From Bacillota bacterium (lineage in GTDB: Bacteria; Bacillota; Clostridia; Lachnospirales; Lachnospiraceae), in NCBI GenBank assembly GCA_023398375.1, contig JAEWSH010000042.1, positions 310,001 to 374,000 of the forward strand: a stretch of DNA of 64,000 nt. The letters run 5' to 3'. A program made the position numbers and the translations under genes. The notes under the pieces were generated by a model that worked only from the letters and a program-made list of their open reading frames with translations, was not told the origin of the DNA and ran no database searches. This document shows positions 1 to 7,855 of this stretch, one piece after another (position 1 is the first letter of the stretch; each line of letters begins with the position of its first letter).

Positions 1-22
1 CGAACATATGAATGTGGTGTAG

Positions 23-280
23 TTTAAAGCAGATATTTATCCACCAAATATTTCAATATTTTCTCCAGATGATGATACCGCATCAACAACAGGAAGAATA
101 CTTTTTAATATGAAATTTTATAATGGGGAAAAATCTAGTACAAGTACTACACGATTAAAGGAAGATATAGAAAACATAATTATTGATAATATTTTATATC
201 GTAATCAACAAACAGATTATCAGAGTACAGGACTTTCTAACTATGATCTGAAGCTGATTTTTCAACTGTTGATTCGTTAA
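23..280 (+). pseudogene. 3' remnant of an unrecognised gene
   Basis: This frame is open from 23 to a TAA at 278-280, but an in-frame TAG at 20-22 blocks it upstream. The first ATG (110) is internal and lacks a ribosome binding site. The translation, ending in KLIFQLLIR, contains no motif I recognise. It may be the decayed end of an element gene cut by a stop codon, or a short gene starting at 110. A hairpin follows at 311, as expected for the end of a transcription unit. Confidence 0.3.
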
Positions 281-310
281 GACAGGAACATTGCCTAAGA
301 TAATGATTGC

Positions 311-345
311 AAAGCTTCTATTGTTTTGAACAGTAGGAGCTTTAA
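311..345 (+). terminator. Hairpin terminator candidate
   Basis: AAAGCTTCTATTG pairs with CAGTAGGAGCTTT (two wobble pairs) around a 7-base loop. It lies 30 bases after the stop at 280. The following T-run is short, so termination strength is uncertain. Confidence 0.45.
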
Positions 346-396
346 ATATGTTGGTTTTTGTCAAAACAAGAAAATTAGGAAAAGGGCATTAAGGTA

Positions 397-996
397 ATGT
401 GTATGACATATGATCATTTTATAAAACTTCATCCATTTTTTGATCTGTTTTTTGAGCTGTTTAAAGGAGTAATGCCAACTGTAGTTGCAATTTTGGCCAT
501 CTATCTCAATAATAAAGGCGCAGTGATAAGGGAGCGAAAATCAAGAAAAGAAGATATGATTATAAAAATTAAAGGAACGATGTTGGATAAACTTATTGAT
601 GTTACAAATATGTATTATAATTGTGGAAAAATAGCAATAGAATGTATTACAGAAATGGAGGAATATAATAAGAAAAAGAGGAACGATGAATTATTTGATT
701 ATCTAAATATCTTATATGCTAAATCATGGGAAATTGTCGATTATTATAATACAATGTTTGTAAGTCTTAACATAGATATAAACTGTAAAGAGATTCATAA
801 TGACATCTATGAATTCGGGAAAAAATTAACAGATGTTGTTAGAAAAAACGAAGATATCAATAATGTACAGACAAGAAAAAACAGAGAAGAAAAAATTATC
901 AGATGCAGAGAAGAAATCAGCGGAATTGTTTCAGACAGTACTTCATGGAAAGCTGCCATAATGAAACAAATTTCAGATAGTATTAATGTTGAATAG
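397..996 (+). CDS. Hypothetical protein with one N-terminal membrane segment
   Basis: The 199-residue product is not recognised. Residues about 23-38 (GVMPTVVAILAIYL) form a likely membrane segment. It is followed by a long charged, mostly helical and probably cytoplasmic region rich in Lys and Glu, suggesting a membrane-anchored coiled-coil protein. A second ATG at 403 has AAGG at 391-394 and may be the true start. It sits in the mobile element between two hairpins, apparently as a single-gene unit, and looks like accessory cargo. No catalytic motif is visible; a surface-exclusion or defence role would be guesswork. Confidence 0.6.
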   Translation: MCMTYDHFIKLHPFFDLFFELFKGVMPTVVAILAIYLNNKGAVIRERKSRKEDMIIKIKGTMLDKLIDVTNMYYNCGKIAIECITEMEEYNKKKRNDELFDYLNILYAKSWEIVDYYNTMFVSLNIDINCKEIHNDIYEFGKKLTDVVRKNEDINNVQTRKNREEKIIRCREEISGIVSDSTSWKAAIMKQISDSINVE

Positions 997-1030
997 AATG
1001 ATACATTATTCTGATATATGATGAAAAAAC

Positions 1031-1080
1031 GAATCGTCCAGGCTCTAATATTTTGCGGAGCGTGGGATGGTTCTTTTTTT
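1031..1080 (+). terminator. Rho-independent terminator after the membrane protein gene
   Basis: GAATCGTCC pairs with GGGATGGTTC, with wobbles and an inner GGCTC/GAGC extension. An eight-T run (1073-1080) follows. It is 35 bases beyond the stop at 996. Confidence 0.7.
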
Positions 1081-1207
1081 ACGCGAGCAATGAGGAACAC
1101 GCTTTGCTTCTCTGAATTTTTCATCAATTATTAAGGCACTTCGCCTCGATGGTATAAGTAAGGCAATGAAAAAATAGAATATGGAAAGAACTTTATTGAG
1201 GTATGAA

Positions 1208-1408
1208 ATGTCTGAAAAACCCACATATTATTTATGGAGGAATGGTAATGGTACGGAAGATTTGTTAGAGGAACAAAAGGAACAGCTTCTAAAATATGGA
1301 TTTAGAGTTACCATTTTAAGGAATGGATGCAAAAGCAAAGATATAGATAACGGGATCAAGGCATTGCTTAATAACCATATCAATGATTTTGGTATTAAGA
1401 ATATATGA
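1208..1408 (+). CDS. Small hypothetical protein upstream of the recombinase
   Basis: This is a 66-residue soluble-looking protein starting MSEKPTYYLWRNGNG. The ATG at 1208 is preferred because GAGG (1198-1201) precedes it at 6 bases; an in-frame ATG at 1181 would add 9 residues without a good site. It ends 41 bases before the recombinase start in the same direction, so the two may be co-transcribed. Its position suggests an excision or directionality helper, but no helix-turn-helix or other diagnostic motif is visible, so this is inference only. Confidence 0.5.
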   Translation: MSEKPTYYLWRNGNGTEDLLEEQKEQLLKYGFRVTILRNGCKSKDIDNGIKALLNNHINDFGIKNI

Positions 1409-1449
1409 TATGCTCATAAGCAAATTTTGAGTCAGAGGTGGAATTTATA

Positions 1450-3342
1450 ATGAATTATGGATATACCAGATTATCAAAGGATGATAACAAACAGGATTAC
1501 ATTTCAATTGAAAACCAAAGATTGATAATCAGCCAATATGTAAAAGAAATAGGAGGGCAAATCGATCAATGGTATGAAGATGATGGCATATCCGGTTACA
1601 AATTCAATAGGCCCGGATTAAATGAAATGCTGGAAAGCGCAAGAACAGGAGATACGATATATGCAAAAGATTTATCCAGAATAGGAAGGCATAATGCAAA
1701 GGTCCTATTGCTTATAGAGCAGTTAAAGGAGGATGGTATCAGATTATTTATCATTGATGAACGATATGATTCTGAAAGTAGTGATGATGATATGATCGGA
1801 ATCACGACCTGGTATAATGAAAAATATATAAAGAATACGAGTAAGAAAATAAAACAGGTGTTGCATGCACGTCAAAAAGAAGGAACGCTTTATTATAACG
1901 TACCCTTTGGCTATATCAGAGATCAAAATGACAAAAGTAAGATACGTATCGTTCCGGAAGAGGCAGAATCTGTAAAAAAAATATTCGAATATTATATACA
2001 GGGTTACGGGTATCGGAGAACAGCAGGTATTTTAAATGAAAATAAGATTGAAACACCCTCTGAATGCAGAAAAAAAAAAGAATTAGTGAATGGCATTTAT
2101 ACAAAGAAAAAAGTAGCCTGCAAATGGACAGATGCTATGGTCCATGACATATTAAAAAATGATATTTATATAGGAAATTTTAGACTCCATAAGAAAACCA
2201 GACATACAATTCACGGAAAAGATATAAAAGTTCCAAAAGCCAATCAATATCTGTTTGAAGCCAATCACGAACCAATAATAGCAAAGCAGCAGTTCGAGCT
2301 TGTTCAGGAGATTATGAGAAAACGCTTGATAAGTAATTATCGAGGTGGAAGAGTAACTGAGAGGTGGCAGGCCCGTAAAATGGAGAGCCCATTTGGAAAT
2401 TGTCTGTTCTGTAATAGTTGTGGCAGGAAATTGACACCAATCGTGAGAACAACTAAAAAGGGAGTCAGGAAATATTATATATGCAGTACTTATAATACAA
2501 AAGGAAGAGAGTACTGTAGTAAGTCTCATTTAATAGAAGAAAATGTACTAATGGAAGATATGATTCAATATCTTAAGATGTGTAGAATTTTATTATATAA
2601 TGTAATAGAAAAATATGATTTGAATCAATTCAATGTTAACAAGGACAGTATAGAACAGCATCATGAGATATTGCTTAGACAAAGAGAAGAAATATACAGG
2701 CAGATGCAAGTGATTTTAGAACAAAAAGTTAAGGATATATCTTTATTGAATAGCGATGATAGTATAAAAATGATACAGGAAATTTATCAGGATATACAGT
2801 CGGGATTATTACAAAAGATGCAGAACATAGAATGCCAATTGCAAAAATCCAAATTCACAAATACTTCAGAAAATAAAGAAGTTGTAAAAATAAATTCAGC
2901 TTTGGATATTCTGGATTCCGTTATTCAGAATAAGACACTCAACAGGACCGATATTGAGATATTAATTAAACGGATTGATGTTGACGAAAATGGTATGCCT
3001 GTGATACAGACAAAATTTGGATTATCTGAAACAGACGCTTATATTCCGGAATCAGAATTAAACCGAAAGGAAAATGAAATCATATGTAATGCAATGGAGG
3101 TCGTATCAGGGGAGCAAAGATCATTCACATCAGCAAAAAGGTTGTCAGCGGAACTGGGGAAAAGGGGTATTGAGAAATCCATAAAAGCTGTCATGCCATA
3201 CCTGAACGTTATGATTCATCTGCAGCTTATCAGGCCAACTGATAATCCTCAAGAACCTTATGATATTATTGTTTCTGAACATGAAATAGAAGCGTATATT
3301 ACTAAATTACATGGTGACTGTCCGAACAGGTGGTATGCCTGA
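1450..3342 (+). CDS. Large serine recombinase (site-specific integrase)
   Basis: This 630-residue protein would catalyse integration and excision of the element. The resolvase-type catalytic domain is at about 1-145: the nucleophile region YGYTRLSKDD (Ser9), the DLSRIGRH motif (about 74-81) and a YEDDGISGYKF segment. The recombinase domain follows (about 160-290). A zinc ribbon lies at about 315-360 (CLFCNSCG, then YICS and EYCS), then a coiled coil (about 390-480), as in TnpX-type large serine recombinases. The start is ATG 1450, 8 bases after AGAGGTGG; a GTG at 1438 overlaps that site. The last codons and the TGA lie inside sequence belonging to the interrupted ABC gene, so the C-terminus seen here is specific to the integrated form. 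Confidence 0.92.
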   Translation: MNYGYTRLSKDDNKQDYISIENQRLIISQYVKEIGGQIDQWYEDDGISGYKFNRPGLNEMLESARTGDTIYAKDLSRIGRHNAKVLLLIEQLKEDGIRLFIIDERYDSESSDDDMIGITTWYNEKYIKNTSKKIKQVLHARQKEGTLYYNVPFGYIRDQNDKSKIRIVPEEAESVKKIFEYYIQGYGYRRTAGILNENKIETPSECRKKKELVNGIYTKKKVACKWTDAMVHDILKNDIYIGNFRLHKKTRHTIHGKDIKVPKANQYLFEANHEPIIAKQQFELVQEIMRKRLISNYRGGRVTERWQARKMESPFGNCLFCNSCGRKLTPIVRTTKKGVRKYYICSTYNTKGREYCSKSHLIEENVLMEDMIQYLKMCRILLYNVIEKYDLNQFNVNKDSIEQHHEILLRQREEIYRQMQVILEQKVKDISLLNSDDSIKMIQEIYQDIQSGLLQKMQNIECQLQKSKFTNTSENKEVVKINSALDILDSVIQNKTLNRTDIEILIKRIDVDENGMPVIQTKFGLSETDAYIPESELNRKENEIICNAMEVVSGEQRSFTSAKRLSAELGKRGIEKSIKAVMPYLNVMIHLQLIRPTDNPQEPYDIIVSEHEIEAYITKLHGDCPNRWYA

Positions 3343-3345
3343 GAT
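3320..3345 (+). other. Putative right attachment site (attR)
   Basis: Two reading frames meet here. The recombinase ends WYA-stop at 3331-3342, while the frame one base ahead reads R-T-G-G-M-P-E-M into the substrate-binding protein. GGMPEM is a conserved stretch of NMT1/SsuA-like binding proteins, so the crossover probably lies just before it, at about 3326-3334. Candidate core dinucleotides are in AGGTGGTATG. The exact core cannot be fixed without the other end. Confidence 0.6.
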
Positions 3346-3898
3346 GGTATTTGAGTATATCTTAAAGAAAAACGGAATAGATCCGATGACAGATGTAAAA
3401 ATCGATCAGAGTATTGATTTTGGATCAACCGGAGCAGCCTTTTCCGGAGGACAGGGAGACTATACGATAGAATTTGAACCAGGTGCTACCAGTCTTGAAT
3501 TAGAAGGAAAAGGATATGTTGTCGCATCTCTGGGAGAAGAATCTGGATATGTACCATATACCGCATATTGTGCAAAAAAGAGTTATATGGAAAAAAACAG
3601 TGAGGTAATCCAAAAATTTGTTAATGCATTGCAAAAGGGAATGGATTATGTAAATACGCATACACCAGAGGAAATTGCAAAAGTGATAGCACCTCAGTTC
3701 GATGGAACGGAGTTATCAACGATTACAACGATCGTAACACGTTATTATGATCAGAATACCTGGAAAGAGAATTTAGTTTTTGAAGAAGATAGTTTTACAT
3801 TATTGCAGGATATTTTAAATGAAGCAGGAGAATTGTCCGAGAGAGTTCCTTATGATAAACTGGTTACAACAACATATGCCAAAGCGGCATCAAAATAA
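3326..3898 (+). pseudogene. ABC transporter substrate-binding protein, 3' fragment cut by element insertion
   Basis: About 190 residues remain, beginning TGGMPEMVFEYILKKNGIDP. They match the second half of NMT1/SsuA-type binding proteins for nitrate, sulfonate, taurine or thiamine-precursor-like ligands. The lipobox signal peptide and first lobe are missing, so the product could not be exported or bind ligand normally. An ATG at 3311 is open but has no proper ribosome binding site and lies in element DNA. No permease or ATPase gene follows; a terminator lies 31 bases downstream, so this was the last gene of its operon. The 5' half should lie left of the element. Confidence 0.85.
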
Positions 3899-3928
3899 CG
3901 CAGTTCATAAAATAAAACATACAAAATA

Positions 3929-3963
3929 CCCCACTTTTATTGCTCGATAGAAGTGGGGATTTT
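3929..3963 (+). terminator. Terminator after the broken ABC gene
   Basis: CCCCACTT (3929-3936) pairs with AAGTGGGG (3951-3958), extended by inner pairs, and is followed by ATTTT. Confidence 0.75.
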
Positions 3964-3981
3964 CAAGGGGAGGATATAAAA

Positions 3982-4089
3982 GTGAAATACACGCCTTTGT
4001 GTTATTCACTCCGTAAATCTTGTCTTTTGTTTAAGGATGGAAAACCATCGCATCAATGGAGGGGGATCCAAAGATTACTGTTATTATGA
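3982..4089 (+). CDS. Possible 35-residue ORF (doubtful)
   Basis: A GTG at 3982 follows GGGGAGG (3967-3973) at good spacing and opens a 35-codon frame reading MKYTPLCYSLRKSCLLF. No homology is recognised. It could be a real small peptide, the start of a decayed gene, or chance. It occupies most of the 3899-4128 gap, which otherwise holds only the terminator and the promoter of the next gene. Confidence 0.2.
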   Translation: MKYTPLCYSLRKSCLLFKDGKPSHQWRGIQRLLLL

Positions 4090-4128
4090 GCACAAAATAT
4101 TCCATTTATACATAAAAATAAAAAAATT

Positions 4129-4157
4129 TTGAAATTATATCAATAATTTGTTATACT
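4129..4157 (+). promoter_or_regulatory. SigA-type promoter for the SEC-C gene
   Basis: TTGAAA (4129-4134), a 17-base spacer and TATACT (4152-4157). Transcription should start near 4164. This argues against translation from the GTG at 4165. Confidence 0.65.
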
Positions 4158-4212
4158 ATATTGAGTGAAAAAAATACTTATTATGAATGAAGAAAAAAGG
4201 ATGGAAAAAACA

Positions 4213-4716
4213 ATGGCATTATTACAACAATGGCGTGATATGGCGTATTCAGAGACCGCCAATAAAGGGGAACTACAAAAACTTTGGGCAGCTTATTTTC
4301 AGACTGAAAAAAGAATCTATCAGGAATTATTGGCATCACCTAAGAAGGCTGTAAAGGGAACCGTAAAAGAGTTAGCAGAAAAATTCGATGTAGATGTTAT
4401 GACAATGGCAGGATTTTTAGACGGAATTAATGATAGTTTAAAAAAATCTAACCCAATCGAAGAGATGGAAGAAGATACAAAAGTCAGTCTAGCTTTTGAT
4501 ATTGAGCTTCTCTATAAAAACATGGTTGGAGCTGGCGCAGACTGGCTGTATGAATTAGAAGAGTGGAATGATATTTTGGACGAGGACAGGCGTAAAGAGC
4601 TTTATAAAGAACAGAAGCTGTCTACGACAATCGTAAAAGAAGCAAGAGTTTATCCTAATGATCCATGTCCATGTGGTTCCGGTAAAAAATATAAGAAATG
4701 TTGTGGTAAAAAATAG
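4213..4716 (+). CDS. SEC-C metal-binding motif protein
   Basis: This 167-residue protein ends in a SEC-C zinc-binding motif (NDPCPCGSGKKYKKCCGKK), the C-terminal metal site of SecA also found on many small proteins. The rest (about 1-145) is an acidic helical domain without a recognised activity. The frame is open from a GTG at 4165, but the promoter places the transcript start near there. ATG 4213 has AAGGATGG at 9 bases and begins MALLQQWRDMAYSE; ATG 4183 or 4201 are alternatives. It is a single-gene unit with its own promoter and terminator. Cellular role is unknown. Confidence 0.8.
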   Translation: MALLQQWRDMAYSETANKGELQKLWAAYFQTEKRIYQELLASPKKAVKGTVKELAEKFDVDVMTMAGFLDGINDSLKKSNPIEEMEEDTKVSLAFDIELLYKNMVGAGADWLYELEEWNDILDEDRRKELYKEQKLSTTIVKEARVYPNDPCPCGSGKKYKKCCGKK

Positions 4717-4775
4717 ATTGTAACATAATTAAATGATGTCGGAATTATGAAAATAATAGCAAATATTACTTTACA

Positions 4776-4816
4776 AAGAGCAACCAAAGAGAAACTATTG
4801 GTTGCTCTTATTATTA
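4776..4816. terminator. Bidirectional-looking hairpin between SEC-C gene and tetR
   Basis: AAGAGCAACCAA (4776-4787) pairs perfectly with TTGGTTGCTCTT (4798-4809). AT-rich sequence with short T-runs lies on both sides, so it may end transcripts from both convergent genes. Confidence 0.65.
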
Positions 4817-4912
4817 TTTCATTAAAAAAATATAAAATGACTTTATTTTTGTAGAACAATATAGTATAAACATAAGATATATGATTGTGTTAGTACAGTA
4901 ATAATTTTTAGT

Positions 4913-5512
4913 TTAAGATTTTGTCTCGGAAAGTTTGAGGACCATTTTCTTTATATATGGAAATATAATTTCAGGGGTGACATCTTTACCAAGATCTCCG
5001 GCAGCCCAGTCCGTAACAAGTCCTACATATCCGGAGACCATGTAAGATATGATTATTCTGTAATCCAGTTGTAACTGTTCTGACGAAGGAATCACTGAAT
5101 GCTGTAGTATAAGTTTATAAATACGTTCTTTGAACTTTACCATAAGATTTGGGAATAAATTACGTTTATAATGTTTGAGAATCAGTTCCTGATGTTTATA
5201 GCCTTGCTTTAGCATTTCTTCTATGAAAGAAAAGTTTAAAAAATGAAATTTCTGTAATACAGGATCGGACAAATCGGATGGAGTGTTCGTAGAAGATTTA
5301 AGATTATCCAAAAAATTATCAATTAAATCATCTTCAATTTCAGATATCACATCAAAAATAGTATTATAATGTGCATAAAAGGTACCGCGGTTGACCTCTG
5401 CCAAGGTTGTGATTTCTGTCACCTTAATATCAGCAGGATTTTTTTTTAAGATTAGTTTCATAACGGCTCTTTTTATTAATCGTTTCGAACGAATTACATT
5501 TTTAGGTTCCAT
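4913..5512 (-). CDS. TetR/AcrR family transcriptional regulator
   Basis: This 199-residue protein has an N-terminal TetR helix-turn-helix at about 10-55; ITTLAEVNRGTFYAHYNT is the recognition-helix region. A helical C-terminal ligand or dimer domain resembles the TetR_C group of Firmicute regulators. The ATG at 5512 has AAAGGAGGG upstream at 8 bases. It is divergent from the RND adaptor/pump genes and shares a ~280-base spacer with them that contains an inverted repeat. It is therefore probably their local repressor, released by a pump substrate. That link is inference from position. Confidence 0.88.
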   Translation of the reverse strand: MEPKNVIRSKRLIKRAVMKLILKKNPADIKVTEITTLAEVNRGTFYAHYNTIFDVISEIEDDLIDNFLDNLKSSTNTPSDLSDPVLQKFHFLNFSFIEEMLKQGYKHQELILKHYKRNLFPNLMVKFKERIYKLILQHSVIPSSEQLQLDYRIIISYMVSGYVGLVTDWAAGDLGKDVTPEIIFPYIKKMVLKLSETKS

Positions 5513-5605
5513 GATGAAAGCCCTCCTTTGTTAAAATTAATTTAAGTTAATAAATAGAAAATTTATACTTATTTTATCTTTATTTTATAAGTAAAAAAAT
5601 GATTT

Positions 5606-5630
5606 CGAACAAAAACAACAATTATGTTCG
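5606..5630. promoter_or_regulatory. Inverted repeat, candidate TetR operator
   Basis: CGAACA (5606-5611) and TGTTCG (5625-5630) form an inverted repeat in the tetR/RND spacer. Its position suggests the site where the divergent regulator binds. The half-sites are short. Confidence 0.35.
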
Positions 5631-5717
5631 TTTTTATACAAAACATCGAAAGTTGATTATTGATATTTACAAGCTAAGAGAATTATAATGCACATATGAC
5701 TGAAAATCAACAAATGA

Positions 5718-5746
5718 TTGATTTTAGACATGTGTTCAATTATATA
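5718..5746 (+). promoter_or_regulatory. Promoter candidate for the RND operon
   Basis: TTGATT (5718-5723), 17 bases, TATATA (5741-5746). It lies 49 bases before the adaptor start. The region is very AT-rich, so the match is only suggestive. Confidence 0.4.
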
Positions 5747-5794
5747 AATATATAAAAAGGATACTGCACAAATCAAATAGGAGAATTATGAAGA

Positions 5795-7855
5795 ATGAAA
5801 AAGTTTAAGACAAAAAAGAAAACACCTAATGTATCCAAATATTGGAGTAAATTTGGATGTGGCACACTTGCCACTGTATTACTTCTTTCAAGTGTTACAC
5901 TAAGCGGATGTGGCAAAAAACAGGAAGATGTTCCGGAGGAAGAGAAAAAAACAAAAATTATGGTGGAAACTTCTTCTGTTGGAAGCAGGACGATATCCAT
6001 TTTCAGTGATTTTATCGGCAGTATTGAAGCCAGTGAAGAGACGATTATTATGCCTAAGGTAGCAGGAGAGGTTACTGAGAAATATTTTGAAGTCGGTGAT
6101 AATGTAAATGCTGGTGATTTGTTATTTACAATTGATGATACAGCGTTACAGCTCACGAAGACTTCAGCGGAGGCAACGTTACAGTCGGCACAGGCGACGC
6201 TTGAAAATGCACAGGCGGGGCTGACCGCACAACAGGCAACCAATGCTTCTACACAGGCATCTGTGGCAGAAACATTGGGAACCATGGATACAACCGAGAT
6301 GGAATTGGATGCGAATGTGGATAAGGCCCAAAAAGCTGTTGGTGCTGCAAAAGCAGGTCAGGGATTATCGGCACAGACGTTTTCGACATATCAGAATGCA
6401 GCAGATGATGCAAAAGACACGAAAGAAAGTGTCGAAGATCAGAAAGGCTATCAGGAAGATTATCTTGAAAATCTGGAAGGCAAGATGGATACTGCTAACA
6501 GTATAAAGAATGTTTCGTCATTAGAGGATGCACAAAGTCTTGCGTTGAGTCACGGAGTAGATGCAAGCTCGGCTACTTCGATAGATCAAGTGACTGATGC
6601 TTATATAAGTGCCAATTCCTCATATACCAACTATTCTGCACTGTCCGCAGCGTTATCAGCCGCAAAGGCTCAGTATGAATCATCAGAAAGTACGTTGACA
6701 AGTATGGAAGGCGCCTATGATGCTAAGTTATTGGCACAGATTCAGGCAGCAATCAGTGTGGAAACAGGAAAAGATAGTGTAGAGACAGCAGAACAAGCAT
6801 TAGAACTTGTAAAAAAGTACAAAGAAGATTATGAAAATTTTACAAAAAATAAAATCAATGCTGCTGTAAATGCACAACTGGTTGGGGCGGAAGCATCTTT
6901 GGCAAGTTCTAATTCTAATGTAAAGACGGCTAGCGCAAGCCTGACGAATGCAAAAGTAAGTTTGGCATCTGCAGAATTACAATTAGATTATACGAAAGTG
7001 AAAACACCGGTAAGCGGCGTGATCCAGGCAATCAATGTATCTAAATATAATATGGCGTCACAGTCAACACAAGCTTACATCATTTCAAGTGAAGACAGTA
7101 AGAAGATAACTTTCTATGTGGCAGAAACAGCAATGCGCAATATGCGTGAGGGTCAATCTGCGACGGTTGAAAAGGATGGTGTTACATATAAAGCAACAAT
7201 TTCACATATTGAAAATACGGTAGATTCTGCAAAGGGACTATTCAAAGTGGAAGCACTGGTAACAGGTCAGAAAACAGCAGGCTTCATTACAGGAACGACG
7301 GTGAAACTGTCAACTGCGACACAACAGTCGGTAGATGCTATGACAGTTCCGATCGATGCAGTATATTATGATGATGAACAGGCATATGTATATTGTTTGC
7401 AGAATGGTACGGCAGTTCGAACTGATATTGAGACCGGAATTGCAGATGAAGAAGCGGTAGAAGTCAAATCAGGTCTTACAGCAGACAGCAAGATCATTAC
7501 GAGCTGGGCATCCCAGTTGAAAGATGGTGCTTCGGTCTATGAAGCCGAGCAAAAAGAGAATCAAGAGGCGGTTACAGAAGAAGTAACAGAAGAACCGGTT
7601 GAGGAGAAAATCGTTGCAGAAAGTGCGGACACGGCAGAAGAGATTGTTGAAACAACAGATAAGGTCAATATCCGCAGTGAAGCAAGTCAGGATGCAGAAA
7701 AGTTAGGTGTGGCTTTGGCTGGGGAACGTTACACCAGACTGGAAACAACAGAAGATGGTTGGAGTAAGATCCTATTCCAAGGAAAAGAAGCTTATATCAA
7801 ATCCGATTACGTGAAAACAGTTGATACAGACCAAGAGGAGAACGTAAATGAGTAA
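5795..7855 (+). CDS. RND efflux adaptor (HlyD/MFP) lipoprotein with C-terminal SH3-like domain
   Basis: This 686-residue adaptor partners the downstream pump. It has a signal peptide with a lipobox (LSGC, Cys39), so it is probably lipid-anchored outside the membrane. Biotinyl-lipoyl half motifs flank a very long Ala/Gln/Ser-rich coiled coil (about 115-400), and the second half resumes at YTKVKTPVSGVIQAI. Beta-barrel and membrane-proximal domains follow (about 420-580). After a Glu-rich linker comes a bacterial SH3 domain (about 620-675: KVNIRSEASQDAEKLG, then AYIKSDYV). Typical adaptors have 350-450 residues, so both the coiled coil and the SH3 tail are extras. The start is ATG 5795; an ATG at 5788 with a nearer SD opens only six codons. 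It overlaps the pump gene by 8 bases. Confidence 0.9.
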   Translation: MKKFKTKKKTPNVSKYWSKFGCGTLATVLLLSSVTLSGCGKKQEDVPEEEKKTKIMVETSSVGSRTISIFSDFIGSIEASEETIIMPKVAGEVTEKYFEVGDNVNAGDLLFTIDDTALQLTKTSAEATLQSAQATLENAQAGLTAQQATNASTQASVAETLGTMDTTEMELDANVDKAQKAVGAAKAGQGLSAQTFSTYQNAADDAKDTKESVEDQKGYQEDYLENLEGKMDTANSIKNVSSLEDAQSLALSHGVDASSATSIDQVTDAYISANSSYTNYSALSAALSAAKAQYESSESTLTSMEGAYDAKLLAQIQAAISVETGKDSVETAEQALELVKKYKEDYENFTKNKINAAVNAQLVGAEASLASSNSNVKTASASLTNAKVSLASAELQLDYTKVKTPVSGVIQAINVSKYNMASQSTQAYIISSEDSKKITFYVAETAMRNMREGQSATVEKDGVTYKATISHIENTVDSAKGLFKVEALVTGQKTAGFITGTTVKLSTATQQSVDAMTVPIDAVYYDDEQAYVYCLQNGTAVRTDIETGIADEEAVEVKSGLTADSKIITSWASQLKDGASVYEAEQKENQEAVTEEVTEEPVEEKIVAESADTAEEIVETTDKVNIRSEASQDAEKLGVALAGERYTRLETTEDGWSKILFQGKEAYIKSDYVKTVDTDQEENVNE

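Larger units (their letters stand above)
1..3334. mobile_element. Right end of an integrated element carrying a large serine recombinase
   Basis: The right boundary is visible as an interrupted gene. Immediately after the recombinase 3' end, the reading frame of an ABC substrate-binding protein begins in mid-protein, with no start or signal sequence. Large serine recombinases commonly lie at one end of their element beside the attachment site, so the junction near 3327-3337 is read as the right attachment site. Everything to its left in the window is then element DNA; the left end and the 5' half of the broken gene lie outside. Cargo seen here is two small unknown genes and a gene remnant. 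Element type (conjugative, mobilizable or prophage) cannot be told from this end. Confidence 0.7.

Noticed and set aside
3311..3325. ATG 3311 as a true start for the ABC binding protein
   Set aside because: It lies in element DNA with no SD, and the protein would lack its signal peptide and first lobe; the gene is treated as a fragment.
5773..6285. 170-codon minus-strand frame across the RND adaptor start
   Set aside because: It lies opposite the lipoprotein signal and coiled coil, giving a Ser/Val-rich translation with no features of a real protein.
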